Assembly (NCBI GenBank): GCA_013407085.1
Contig: JACCGJ010005176.1
Coordinates: 1 to 64,000, forward strand
Source of the DNA: Atriophallophorus winterbourni
Lineage: Eukaryota; Platyhelminthes; Trematoda; Plagiorchiida; Microphallidae
Reading direction: 5' to 3'
Length of the DNA: 64,000 nucleotides
Part shown: positions 11,047 to 23,029 of the stretch, in pieces
Numbering within the stretch: the first letter of the stretch is position 1
Layout: each line of letters opens with the position of its first letter
The notes under the pieces: generated by a model
Database searches by the model: none
The model's input: only the letters and a program-made list of their open reading frames with translations
Told to the model about the DNA's origin: nothing
Program-made: the position numbers and the translations under genes

Positions 11047-14000
11047 ATGACAACAAAAATATTACTCTACTGTGTGGTGAATATTTTGTGTTCGCTGGAA
11101 CGTAAGTCCCTCAACCCTCTGTATAAAAATATATCAATGTATCAATAGTTCTCCCATTTATATATTTGCCTTTTCAACTAGTTTAAACGCAGTCATGCAA
11201 TAGTGTGATTAGGTCAATGCTAGATTTTAATAAAATCATTACAGCTCAGAAAACGTTAAATTGTTCCAGATCAGATGCTACTTAGAATGGTTGGGTGCTT
11301 TTAATGGGCGTTTATGACTGTATATTGTGAGTTGTCCGAACATCAAACAGTTACAAAAAGAGTTGGAACATTTCGTCCTGAATACTCAGGTGTTTTAGCT
11401 CATTTGGTTATGCTACGAATGCTGTTATTCTCTTATCTTGAATCAATTATCTACAATGCACATCAATGCTCGAGAGAAAAAAGAATCGTACAGCTAGATT
11501 ACTTTATGCTGCAGTCAAAATCTCAAGACATCAACAATATTTAGCATCCCACCTGAAAATTCGAAGCGCGCAGTTACCCACGGTTTTGTTAGATCAAAAT
11601 GAACTGGAGTTTAAATTGTTGAAGATCAAACACAAGCTCATCAAATAAAAACTTTATCATCAGATTTACATTCGAACATATGAATTTATATAAAGAACAA
11701 GAAATTGAATCAGAATGTAGTTTACGGAAATGATCAGAGCAAGCTAAAGATGAACCGATTATTCATAGATTCGTAGCCACTTAGCAAAGTTATTTGATGA
11801 GTCTTTAAATTAAGTTATTTGTTTTCTATGTAAAGCAATAATTCTAATCAGTTTAATCAAACGTTTCATTGTATCGAAAACTGCTAGCAAGTGTTAAGTC
11901 TACATTTATGACTTATTTCAGTCGGAATCGGAGTGCAAATTTCGGGCACCTCTGGCGGTTTTTTAACGCGTGATTATGTGGACAAACTGGGTGAAAACAT
12001 TCAATGCGATTTCGAGATCAGCGTGCCCGCGACAATGATTGTGCATCTGAAGATTGCTGATTTATCTGTGAGTTCATTAAAAACGGATATTGACACAATA
12101 AACAAACAAATTACGAGTGTTCCAGTTCTAATAGAGCTAATAATGTGTTGAATAGTTTCGAGCAGCCTGAAATAAACGTTCGAAATAGCATATCTCAGTA
12201 CACGTGAACTTGGATATCATTTATAAACATTCGTATATATTCTCATTGAATTTCATCACAATTTACAGGTTTAAAGATAAATCTCGAGTGTTAACTGTTA
12301 AATTACAGTCGCGTTATGATATGCTACGGATAACTGATATCATATTTTGATAAAATCATGATTCATGTCATTCTATGGGGTATTTTAATTCGCAAATCCA
12401 CGGCTTTACATTAAGTTAGATATGTTTGTGTACGACGTTTGCGCAATATGTAGATTTCTATGTGAACGATAAAGAACACTTCAAAATAAATTTCAGAATT
12501 TATGCCCCAGCCCCTATCTAATATATATCAATGAAATTTCAAAACTTGGAGAAGTAACGCAGTACGAGTTTTTCGATTACGCTAAAAAGGATGGATATAC
12601 GTCGAGTTCGAACATTTTATGTTTGGGCCAGTTCCGTAATCTACACGAAGCATTTGCCGCAGATCTGATGGTTAATTACACAGCAAGTATGTTGTGAACA
12701 TTGTTCAACCATAAATCAAAATACATGTGTTTAAAAACTCATCAATGGTTCAATGTATTAATATCGTTTAACTTTCAGTCCCAAGTCCTACAAACAAAGT
12801 TGGGGGTATGTATCATTGTACTCATTTCGCTTTCATCATTGATTCCGTGTATGTAATCGCATTCCGATCAAATTCCCTTCAGATCAATGTGGTGAAACGG
12901 TTGTTGCGAATGGGAAGAGACTCAGTCCACCTAAATACGCACCATTATCCGATACGTTCTTGGCATGCTCAATCAATTATGTTGCCGCCAGTAACAAGTC
13001 AGCTCGAGTCATATTTGATTCAATAACAGTAAGCAAATATTTACATCTACTATTTTAACACATCACATTTTTCTACCTATTAAGTTCATTACAACTGTTT
13101 AATTATTAATGGCTACGCTTATACTTTTATGAGGATCTACATAATGTCTGATTTATATATCATTATTTTATTGAATATTGTAGGTGGATTCAAGAGTTAA
13201 TAAGTATATTTCGCGGAGTTGTGCAGTAGCCCTGTATTTAATGCATTTGTGCAAAATTCAAATGAATCTATGTGATATTATTGACTTCATGTTTCATATT
13301 GTATTCGTTTGAGAATAATGCATGCCAAGCCGTAGCATTGATACTTCAGCGGTGGACTATCATGGACATTTCAATGTTTTAAACGCGAGAGGGCGAAATT
13401 GACGCATTTTGATTGCAACCAAAGTTTTTAGAGTAACTAATACATTTCGTACATGTTAAATATCAAACCAAGGCAACCGCTGTATTGGTCAAAAGAAAGA
13501 GCACAGACAGGATGATATAAGGGAGAAAATATCGGGATAAATGTGAAATAATGTTCCAATAAAAAAGAATTTGTTATTACTTACTGGTTGTACTTCGCTA
13601 AGACATATATATATTGACATTGTTTGACTTTAATTCTCCAGGATACGGAGCCAAAATCGAATGGCGCATTAGATATTTACGTTCCGAACTCAAATTCAGC
13701 ATTGAGGGTTACGAAATCTAGCGTTGAATCTGGACGATATGAAGTCATACTTCCGGATAATCATTTCGAACTTCGTGTGTCGACGGTGATCAAAAATAAA
13801 GAAGGTTTAAATTTCAGAGGCCGTTATACATCCAGTACGTATTGAATTTTCACCGTTTAAATATTGATTGAAATTCGGTTTACTTATCATAATAATAGAG
13901 AATAAATCAGTATAAACCGCCAAATTATGATTAACGGGTGAAGGTCAACATGTAAGTTTCAGAAATCTTCGATTAGAATGTTATAATTTAATTTGCTCGA

Positions 14001-15733
14001 ATTAGTTGTCTGAAATAATGTATGAAATTATCTCAAAAGCTGATGTGCTGTATACATCTTATCCTATTAGATAAATTTGTAAAATTCAATGAAATTCTTA
14101 GCTCCTAAATCCCCGTTGTTTTTTAACAAGTCGTACAGCCTAATAATCGAAATACGTAGGAATCTTCATTAACTGACTTCGTCAAATCGTTCATTTTAAG
14201 CCTGATACAATAGCCTATATAAATAATGAGGTCTGATTCATCCACGCATATCAGCATGAATGCTTAACGCAGAAAACCAAAGATGAGTAATTGTCAGTGG
14301 TCTGTTAGCTTGCTTGTTTATTGGTTTCTTTGTATGAAAAATGTTTATACATTATTAATTGGTCAGAAATATCATAAGAATACATACGAGTCGTTCGAAA
14401 CTTGTTAAATTTAATCTGCTTGCTTGAAACCATTTTAAATTTGCAGGGAAACGCTTGGGTCTACAGGATGGTGGTAAGTGATTGGATTAGATTAAGTTAC
14501 TTCGCTTTTGATAACTTTTTCGTGCATCTTTTCTATTTTTATTTCGATTAGGTAAATGCGGTAAAACATATTCCGGCAAAAAAGGGGTTATCAGTCCACC
14601 TGTAACGAATTCAATTCAAAATGGATACGTGTTTTGTGATTTATTTGTTCGAATACAAAAAAACAAGAAAATCAAACTAGAATTCACACCGAAAGACTCC
14701 AATATGGTGAGAACGCAATTCATTTATGATTGATAACCATGTACAATCCCATTGAAATGTTTGAAATAGTCCCAGCGACAAGTGGATGTTTTCATCACTT
14801 TAGATGAATCATCTATGGAAATGAAGTTTTAGCAGCTAATTAATTTTTATGTAGTTTGGAAGCAACCTGTGTTCATAAATGGCAGTTCACGAATCTCGTA
14901 ATGCTGCGAATCACAACACTTCAAAACTTTGGAATCATGGATCATTTATTGCCTAGACTAACCAATTTAGTTTAACAATAAATAACGCTTTTCGACCAGT
15001 TTTACTATCGACAGTTTGAAAAATGTTCCAACTTCTAAAAAGCAAGGAATAAAACGGAGATTATTCCAAACAATTTCCTCCTCAGTGTAACCTAGCATGC
15101 CGACAAAACCCCCAACAAGACACAAGTTGACGCTAATGTGCTGGATAACCCACTATATAAATAAAAGTGCCACATGTATTTCAATTTAGCGGTTGACAGA
15201 TTCCGACGAAATTCTTTCCTAGCATATGTAGTAAGGGCAATAAGGTTATATTAGAACGACAAACTAACCCCGTGGTTGCACGCACATACTTGCGAAACAC
15301 CTCATTGGTCTGCATCGATCGTCACGCTTCTTTATTTATATCTCAATTTATGATTTTATCGCTATGTTATCATGACGTCTTCGTTGTAAACCAGAAGATT
15401 GTCAATCATTAATCATTGACAACGAGTATTCGGTCATGAATGTATTGATAAGCATATGTCATCAAATGTTTGAGACAATTTTAATTGAATACTGGGTTGT
15501 TTTACGTTTCATAAATATATATATTCCGCGTTTCAATTCAACAGAATCATCGCAAAACACAATTCATTGATGTTTACCAAGGCAGTCCAAAAGGAAAACG
15601 CGTTGCACGTTTCCCAAAGGAACAATCATTCGAGACCGATTATTCCCAAACGAAGAAACTTCACCTTCGACTTGCGACGCCGGTAACAAACGGAAAGTCA
15701 TTCGATTTTGACTTTAAGTACACGCACACATGA
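11047..15733 (+). CDS. Secreted protein with three CUB-like domains, nine exons (left copy)
   Basis: Predicted exons: 11047-11101, 11922-12067, 12497-12686, 12779-12805, 12883-13028, 13642-13834, 14447-14473, 14552-14706, 15545-15733 (stop TGA). All introns are GT-AG, phases agree throughout, and the total is 1128 nt or 375 residues. Exon 1 encodes a hydrophobic signal peptide starting MTTKILLYCVVN. Exons 2-3, 5-6 and 8-9 each encode a CUB-like beta-sandwich: the second starts CGETVVANGK with the next Cys in FLACSINYV; the third starts KCGKTYSGKKG with FCDLF; the first has IQCDF, NLCPSP and ILCLGQF. Exons 4 and 7 are 27 nt linkers. CUB domains usually bind proteins or sugars outside the cell, but no enzyme domain is present and the ligand is unknown. 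The third/fourth CUB cysteines are missing in domains 2 and 3. CUB assignment is by pattern, without a profile search. Confidence 0.82.
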
Positions 15734-17150
15734 ACTGATTGAAGTTGAACCAGCGCAGCATTGCATCAATGTTTAAGCAAATTCACCATCAAAATGGTGC
15801 TTTTATGCAGCCTTGCGTCAATTTGGGTCGCATTCCCAATTGTCTCGCTTCGAACCTGTTTTGAGCAATATAATTTATTCCGCAAATATAAATTGCCGCG
15901 TAAAACTTCTGACATATTTCCTTTCATTTGTGGTTAAAGCAGTTGATGTATAGAGTTTAACATCGTGCGAATGGTTCTACTGAACATGAATTTCCAAGGG
16001 CCTTTCACGCCTTGCGTGGATCGTCCAGGTCTCGCTGTCGTAAAGTAAAACGTTCATTACACACGTGCTGTGTACGATCAGAGTCAACTTGCGGATGCCC
16101 CATACACGAGCAAGATAGCAGCTGCTCTTCCAATCCGCTTATAACGATCCGTGTCTTGCGAAGGACTTTGGTTTTGCTCATGCAGATCGTCTTTGCATGT
16201 TGGCGAATTCATTCCATTACCATAAACCTATGTTCAAATATAATCAACAGATGTGTAATGTTTAGATGATATTACTTAAATAAGTCGTATGCATATACCG
16301 AGAATAGACTGAGCATATTATTTATTCAAGTTTGTGAGTAAGCGCAACTCTTTGTTCGACTTATCAGGTCACCCTCTAAGACGCAGGCTATAAAACTAGA
16401 TAAAAAGCCTTTAAAACGCTTCTCATTGAGATGGATAACAATCCTCTGATGCAATGTGGAAATGTTGCGTTCGATCTACCAGAGTGTACATCAACAAACA
16501 ACTGATAGTCGTTCAATTATGCTCGGCGTATTGAATGTTTTTGCTCCCAAATGCCTATTCACAACTAACTTAATATTCGTGTTTCAGATATTCTGTTGAA
16601 GCATTCGTCGGTAATGTGCATACGGAGGGCTTTTTGAGTTCGAGATTATCAGCCGCCAAAGAAATATAACATGAGAGACTGAGAAAACGTTTTTTCTTAC
16701 TTAGCACACGAGACACCGAGTTTATCATCGCTGCTAGTATCATTGTGGGAACAATAAGCATATCATGTTTCATTCGCTACAATATTCCGCTATACTATAC
16801 TGTGAGATTGAAGAGTAAAATGTCCGTACACTGCAGTGTAAGGGATCACAATGCTCATTCGTGATCAATTTTTGACAGAGCAACACAACTAGAAAGTAGA
16901 AGCACCTTGAAACTAGAAGCCATTTCGACTAACTAAGGTTTGAATAAGATTTACGAAATGCTGACATTGTCAAACAGTTTTTCATGTCCCATATTTCGCT
17001 CAAGAATAGAGTGTTTTGTTGCTTGCTGCAGTAGAGTTCTGCTTCACAAAGTAATAAGAATGTTACAAATGAAATGCTAAATGAAACGTTCTAAAATGAA
17101 CACTAAATCTATAATTCGCAACATTTTACCAGTTATTCAAAGTTTGACAA
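15734..17150. other. Intergenic; one RTE fragment, otherwise nothing recognised
   Basis: Downstream of the left CUB gene no canonical AATAAA is evident close to the stop. Apart from the RTE piece at 16003-16190, only short chance reading frames are present. Confidence 0.5.
16003..16190 (-). mobile_element. RTE-like LINE fragment
   Basis: The minus strand reads VMNVLLYDSETW followed by IHARR, the RTE block that usually reads SVLLYGCETW just before the C-terminal region. The mirror copy at 37060-37245 (+) reads VMNVLLYGSETW. It is probably the same family as 5400-5950. Confidence 0.7.
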
Positions 17151-17159
17151 ATTAATCAA

Positions 17160-17890
17160 ATACAAGGCACTGCAGTTGTCTGTGGAAACCAGACAACGAC
17201 TCCACGCATGTTATGATGTTTACGTGTATCAAATTTCAAAATGCAATCACTATGGCGCCAGGACTGCAGTGAGGATAGATGCCATTTGCGATTGAACAGT
17301 AGGATACTCGGTGATGGGGCACAAATTGATTGAGTTGTCAGGCCACTTCGGTGTCCTCTGGCACTGAGCCAACAATGAATATGCGCTCCACCGACAAGTA
17401 AACAGTGGAACTCGTCTGAGCGCCACAGATACTGGGATCATTATTTCCGACAATTAATATCACCGAGTTTTCCACAGTTGAATCACCGGTAGCAACCCTT
17501 CCCACTACTATCCTGGCGCCGTAGTGCACCGAGTTGATTGCATTTTGAAATTTGATACTCGCAAAAATCATCACATACGGGGGAGTCGTTGTCTGGTTTC
17601 CATAACACAGACAACCGCAGTGCCTTGTCCCACAGCTGAATAGCGGGTAGCAACTCTTCCCACTACTCTCCTGGCGCCACAGTGCACCGAGTGGATTGCA
17701 TTTTGAAATTTGTTACTAGCACAAATGATCGAATGCGGGGGAGTCGTTGTCTGGTTTCAATCCCACAGACTCTTAACAGACTGTGGTACTGAGCCAACAA
17801 TGAATCAGCGCCCCACCAACGTGTAAACAGTGAAACTCGTCTGAGGGCCACACAGACTGGGATCATAATTTCCGACAATTCTTATTGGAT
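17160..17890. repeat. Complex repeat block with about 95 bp inverted termini and internal duplications
   Basis: CAAGGCACTGCAGTTGTCTG at 17163 and its reverse complement near 17610-17632 bound an inverted pair of about 95 bp that also shares GAAACCAGACAACGACTCC and TATCAAATTTCAAAATGCAA. A related unit repeats at about 17640-17770. In addition, 17360-17455 and 17795-17885 are direct copies (ACTGAGCCAACAATGAAT, AACTCGTCTGAG, GGGATCAT-ATTTCCGACAATT). It looks like a small foldback or MITE-like element that has partly duplicated. Mirror: about 35380-36090. Confidence 0.65.
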
Positions 17891-18289
17891 CCACCAAAGT
17901 ATGTCATTGATACATATGCCGCATTCCCATTGGTGAACTTTTCACGTTCACATGACGCCTTGTCAGCCGGCGTGCAGTGATCGTTTGACTAACTGACGCG
18001 TAATCCTGCAATAGATTTGGATGCCCTTGACTTGCTCACTGCCCGAGGAAACAGACTCACAATACGGAAGTTTTCGCCAAATTTATCGAGGTGAGTTAGA
18101 TAATATTGAATTGTCTTGTTATATTATGTTGAGTCATAAGTTTGGGATGATCTCTCAACTAAAATTTAGTGAATATTGTGTCATGTGCTTGTCTATAATC
18201 GGTGTTATTCTCCTCATTGTTGTTACTTACATTAGTCTCTGATTATGATTATCATACCAAGACATGCATGTATGCGTTGAGTAAGATTG

Positions 18290-18410
18290 TAATTGTGACT
18301 TTTTATTCGGTGCGTGTGTGCTTTGTCTGGAATTCCCTACCTGCCGATTTGGTGTATATATATTGTAAGATTAATTGCTTTTCAACCATAAATCTTGAAT
18401 CCGTTGATGA
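18290..18410 (+). mobile_element. LINE 3'-terminal fragment
   Basis: Encodes FYSVRVCFVWNSLPADLV, the last conserved block of the CR1-like ORF2, then jumps to a 3' end containing TTGCTTTTCAACCATAAATC and TTGAATCC. It is a heavily deleted element. Mirror about 34870-34978 (-). Confidence 0.75.
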
Positions 18411-18563
18411 AGCGGAGTATGATCGAAAAAATGCGCCATGGTTTTGCACTCAATATTCGTCAGACCATTTCATGAATCGTAATTACAACAAACAGCTTGT
18501 ATATACATTCGTTACTACAACTAGCGTAAAGTTTAAACAATCGCTTGAACGCTATCCGAAATA

Positions 18564-19700
18564 TTGCGGTCGATGTTCACTGGACACAGATTTCTAGCCG
18601 ACCGGTTGCTTAACAAACTAGTGAGGTCAGACAATAAGTCTATAAGCCGACCGACCTTGAGTGAAGTATTGATTACTCCGATGGTAATAGCGCAACAAAT
18701 ACGAAAATTAAACGTAAATAAATCTCCAGGACCAAACGAGATAACTCCAAAGCTGCTCAAAACCTGTCATGCTCAGCTATCTGAACCTCAATCCTGCGTG
18801 TTTAATAATTTGCTCCAAGCTGGCGTGTTACAAAAAGGCCTAAAACTGGGAGAAATAATACCCATTTACAAAGATGATTGGAAACGAACCAACTTTTGGC
18901 ACTTGCCAAACATGTATTTCGCAGAAATCGCACTTGTCTAACGAATTTGCTGACAAGGTTAGAGGATTGGACGATGAATACAGATGCGGGGACTGTATTC
19001 ATGCTTGCTACTTGGATATTTCTAAAGATTTCGAAAGATTTGATTATAGGTTACTCATGAACAAGCGAAACAAACACGGTATTGTTTGAAGACTATATGA
19101 ATTGATACGTGGTTACCTCAGCAACAGACATCCGAGTTCGTGTGCACGGCCCATTATCGATGGAAACCGATGTCACTAGCGGTGTTCCACAAGGCTCAGT
19201 GCTTGGACCAATACTGTTCCTAGTCTATTTGAACGATATACCGATACCAAATGACAGCCAGGTGGTTTTGTTTGCTGACAATATAAAATTATGGAGGCTA
19301 ATCTGCAATGCTGATTATTGTATTTTGCTGAAAAACGATTTAAATGCTTTGAACAACTGGTCATCCCAAAATAAACTGTCATTGAATATGCAAAACTCGA
19401 AGATCATTAGGATCGGTCGTGACTTTGGCTTTTCCAATCGAAACAAACTCGGCGACAGAAACCTGGAGTACACTGAAGGAGAAAAGGACCTGGGTGTATG
19501 GATTTGCGGTAGGTTGAAAAATGGTCTACAATGCGAATCCGCTTACAAAAGCTCGTCTCGGTTGCTCGGCATGTTATGGCTGATATTTGGACGTCTTTTC
19601 CCAGGGTTTTTATCTCATGATGAACACATATATACACTCGGTTTTAGACTATGCCACACAAGCCTGGGCACCATGGCTTCAAAAAGATATCTCACTTTTG
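18564..19700 (+). mobile_element. CR1-like LINE ORF2 pseudogene (RT region)
   Basis: RT blocks in order: NVNKSPGPNEITPKLLK, then a deletion of about 100 nt just after GEIIPIYK that removes the YRPVTLLSSVSK block, FRRNRTCLTNLLTRLEDW, HACYLDISKDFERFD, SGVPQGSVLGPILFLVYLND and VLFADNIKLW. The catalytic motif is FADN rather than FADD, and there are several frame changes, so it is inactive. It follows the 27 kb LINE closely in wording and is probably the same family. Mirror 33573-34709 (-). Confidence 0.85.
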
Positions 19701-20260
19701 GATCGCATATACCAGAAAACCACACTTACTTTCTTCGGATACAATTGATTCTGAAATCAATGTTAACGCAGTGAAAAATCTGTTTTTCATATTTGTGACT
19801 CCTTATGAGTACCACCTTTCTAATATTTGCTTATTTGCTTAATGTTCACATCGAAAACACTACATTCGGAGATAATTATAGCGCTCTTCATGATTTGAAT
19901 TTCGCATTATATTTTGACTACTTGTTAAATATAAGTAGCCGAGTGAATTCAATGGGATTATTTAATTTGCATTGAGCCAAATGAAGATTACTCTTTCTCT
20001 CCTATCTCATGCTAAACTATTTCTATTTCCCTGTTATTTTGGGCATTGAGCAAACTGCATATACTTAATAACTGCGGGAAGACTTACAGCGAAATCCGGT
20101 ATGTAAAGATGGGCGCTATCATGATTAACCTATGAGTAATTGACACTTTGGAATATAAAAACCTCTATTAAATTAAAACCTCAATCATTTTTGATTAACT
20201 ATTAAAACACACGCAGTTTCGATGAAACTTAACATATTCGATTACCATCGCGTTACGTAT
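19700..20260. other. No feature recognised
   Basis: AT-rich DNA with only short chance reading frames, nearly identical in the other arm (about 33010-33570). Confidence 0.5.
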
Positions 20261-20312
20261 TCTAATCTATAATGAGTTGAAATCTGAAACTCGACCATTG
20301 GTAAAACCGTAC

Positions 20313-20600
20313 TTGCGTTTTATGATTGTACGTTTCACACAGAATCAGCATATTTTTTCCTTCGCGGAATGGGTCCCTGAAGATGGCACAGAGTTTAAAT
20401 AGATATCGGAGTTGGACCCTTCTGCCTGACCTGTGCTGCTTCCATCGAACTTTCATATACGACATTCTTGAATAATAACCGAGCTTAAACATTCAGTTAA
20501 ATTGGAATAGCTTCAAGATAATAGATTTGTATCGTCAGACATGGGGAGCTCACCATCTGGTGATCTGAGTTCCATGTCAACAGTCTTGTTTTTGCAGCGT
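20313..20600 (-). pseudogene. Glutamine synthetase fragment: end of exon 1, intron 1, exon 2
   Basis: Minus strand 20600-20554 resembles the end of GS exon 1 (CGCTGCAAAAACAAGACTGT and CACCAGATG before a GT donor). An 87 nt intron follows, then an exon-2 match at 20466-20313 with the residues [16 protein letters not shown]. The first conserved Trp codon has become a stop, and a 1 nt loss after YLN shifts the frame. Because the intron is retained, it was copied from genomic DNA and not from a spliced mRNA. The parent-like gene is at 57582-59134. Mirror 32673-32960 (+). Confidence 0.85.
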
Positions 20601-20859
20601 GTAAAAAATGTCGAACTTAACCAAACGCAGATTCAGCTGCTCGAACAAGTCTTCGGCAAAGCAAACAAATGATCTGATGTTTATCTTAGATCTCCTCATA
20701 CAAACGTTAAATGCACCGGTAGAGACTCTGGTCACCGCTCAGAATTCTCAGTTTGCCCGTATAGGTTTTCATAAATCGAAAACCACTGACATTAATACCA
20801 GCCAGATAAACGCTGAATCTTCGTAACACATTCAACACAGCTGTTCAGCTACTGCAAAT

Positions 20860-21525
20860 GTGCCGGTGAGTCGTGAAGAGCATTCTTTTTATCAATACGC
20901 CACTTTTACAAAGACCACTGTAAAGGTATGTCTGCCCAAAACATCCCTGGTCCGCAAAATGTTACGGAGACAAACCACCTGCATCTTCATCTGCAAAAAA
21001 TCAAATCTCTATCATGCTGTTTCACCAATGCTCAGAGCTTTCTGTGGAAGTTCACTGAACTGTATTCACGTGGCGTCTTGGGATTTAATTGCAGTGACGG
21101 AAACCTGGTTGTGTAATTCTATACACGATTCTGAACTTGAAATCTCTCACATGATGATTTACAGAGAAGATCGAGCAACAAAAGATGGCGGTGTCTTCCT
21201 TCACTTACATGAAAGCATCTACTGCACTATACTTCTCTCCCCCGATTTAGATGTCCCTGATACATTGTTCTGCTCTTTAGACTTACATGTTACAAGTAAG
21301 TGCCTCTTAGCATTGATTTATCGACCCCCTTCTTCATCATCTGCCGCTGACACTGTTCTTTCTGATGCAACACGTTTTGCATTGAAGCTCACATACTCAC
21401 ATTCGCTCCTTCTCGGTGATTTCAATGTACCAACCCTTGCAACACACATTACAGGTGACGATTCATTTAAAAGCTTTCTTCAAGAAATAATGACTCGCAC
21501 CCCTCTTTACAATCACGTACAATAA
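20860..21525 (+). mobile_element. LINE ORF2 endonuclease fragment
   Basis: Encodes an APE-type endonuclease domain: WDLIAVTETWLCNSIHDSEL, a YREDRATKDGGV block, LLALIYRPP, the metal/phosphate-site block LLGDFNVPTL and TPLYNHVQ, where it stops. The C-terminal SDH block is missing. Compared with 27 kb it lacks the RT. The mirror copy (31748-32413, -) has more substitutions here than neighbouring DNA has, plus a frameshift. Confidence 0.85.
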
Positions 21526-21639
21526 ACAACGCGATTTCGATCTGAACAAACCCCATCTACCCTGGACCTCATACTTACATCCCTGATCTGCAAATTGTTA
21601 CGGAGACAAAAGCACCTGCTCATCTGACGGTTCAGCGAA

Positions 21640-22130
21640 AACCGTCAGGTGCAAAATCAAAAGTCACGGTACAAAATACTGCAAAAGCGGACTCGATAGG
21701 TATTCGATCTAAGGCAGAGAAACGTCCAGAAACCAGCAAAAGCGACACGCACACATTGTACATTCGCTCCATGGACTAAGCGTGATTTGGACCAACATAA
21801 AAGAAGCCAGTGCCACAGTACTAACGGACAGGCTAAAACAGGCTAAAGAAAATTGTAGAAGGTTGTGCAGCAGCATGGACTTGGTGCCAGTTGAACCACT
21901 ATCATCGATACGACTGAATCGTGAACCTAGTTCCTCAAATCTGGACCAGCCAAGACTGTTCAAAATCACGGTCACCTCTGAATGGGATCTAGAAAACGCC
22001 TTACTATCCGCTTTTATCCTGCATAGGGAGCATTGAGAGATCATTGCAAGGATCCTCCCTCATGTGGCTTGGTGGGAAAGGGCCCGGAACTCCCAGCAAC
22101 AAGATCAAACGAAGCAGAGGGATGATCGAC
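21640..22130 (+). mobile_element. LINE ORF1 fragment
   Basis: The + strand aligns with the middle of the ORF1 protein at 25055-26410: RLKQAKENCRRLCSSMDLVP with SSIRLNRE and QPRLFKITVTSEWDLENALL, then after a frame change WWERARNSQQQ (compare WWERKSSQKS in the full ORF1). It is placed after an endonuclease fragment, the reverse of the normal ORF1-ORF2 order, so the block is rearranged. Mirror 31143-31633 (-). Confidence 0.75.
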
Positions 22131-22139
22131 GTTTTAATA

Positions 22140-23025
22140 CTTTCTCACAATTTTAACCATCGTAAAACGACATCAATCCTGATGTTAAACAATCTGCATA
22201 CAGTGAATCACCCACCTAAACACCTTTTTCATCAGCACGAAGCACGTGGTAGCAGATCTGATGGGTACAACTTAAATATTTCGCACTCAGAACACCAGTT
22301 GGTGAGATTCATGTGTGTGACTATACGCAGCTATTTCCTTAACGCTCATCAAATTCCACTCAATGTTATGCTCTGTTTCTATTCAAGACTCTCGCATATT
22401 AAACTTCGTTGGAACATCCACAGGTCAAGCAGAATTATCCAACTCTGATTTTTATTTGAAACCTTGTGCGATCTTTCGAGATACGTTCGGGGGAGGCAAG
22501 GACAAACTAGTTCTGTGTGAACCTACAAGGACAACATGCAAACGCACAATAAGCACACTACTCCGGCTGGATCGCGATCGAAGATCCGGTGGTGGAGTTG
22601 CAGTTTACTTTCATGAACGTTTAGCGCAGTGTAACGTAATCGATCATTATGACCTCATCCTTCCTGATACGATGTGGTGTTCAGTGAAACCTAGTCAATG
22701 AAGATGATTGTAAGATCGCCAACATTTACCGCTGGCTATCATTCAAAAGCTCATTTAATGATAAACTAATCGAATCCTTGCAATACATAACAAGATGCCA
22801 GACTGCACAATTGCTTATCATTGGCGATTTTAATCTCCCGCATCTGTTTTTGAGTGGTGAGCACTCCCTGCATTCGTTTGAACATAAATTCCAGGAGGTT
22901 ATCGAAATTTCTTCACTGCACAACCACGTTGATCAGCCAACTCGTAGACGGGGTCTTGAGAAAACTTCAACCATTGACCTTGTCTTTTCGAATGAAGCAA
23001 CCTCTGTAGAGGATTCAAAGTAATT
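22140..23025 (+). repeat. Composite repeat, copy 1: LINE RT end + GS intron/exon + LINE endonuclease
   Basis: 22140-22290 encodes a LINE RT C-terminal piece (NHPPKHLFHQHEARGSRSDG). 22290-22562 is glutamine synthetase sequence (see separate entry). 22563-23025 encodes a LINE endonuclease piece ([46 protein letters not shown]). All three read in the + direction. The unit ends at GAGGATTCAA against an inverted LINE 3' tail. The same order and junctions are found at 62345-63245 (-). Mirror in the right arm 30248-31133 (-). Confidence 0.85.
22290..22562 (+). pseudogene. Glutamine synthetase intron 1-exon 2-intron 2 segment inside the composite
   Basis: A splice-donor-like GGTGAG at 22301 follows CACCAGTT, the counterpart of the end of GS exon 1. 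ATTCAAG at 22381 acts as the acceptor, and 22388-22548 matches GS exon 2 with [21 protein letters not shown] and [25 protein letters not shown] matches the first bases of GS intron 2 (GTAAGC in the gene) before LINE endonuclease sequence starts. The donor GT is mutated to AT here but kept in the 62.8 kb copy. Confidence 0.85.
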
Positions 23026-23029
23026 CGAG

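Noticed and set aside
11314..11648. Reading frames within intron 1 of the CUB gene
   Set aside because: They are not conserved in length or frame in the right copy (41594-41872) and lie in a divergent intron.
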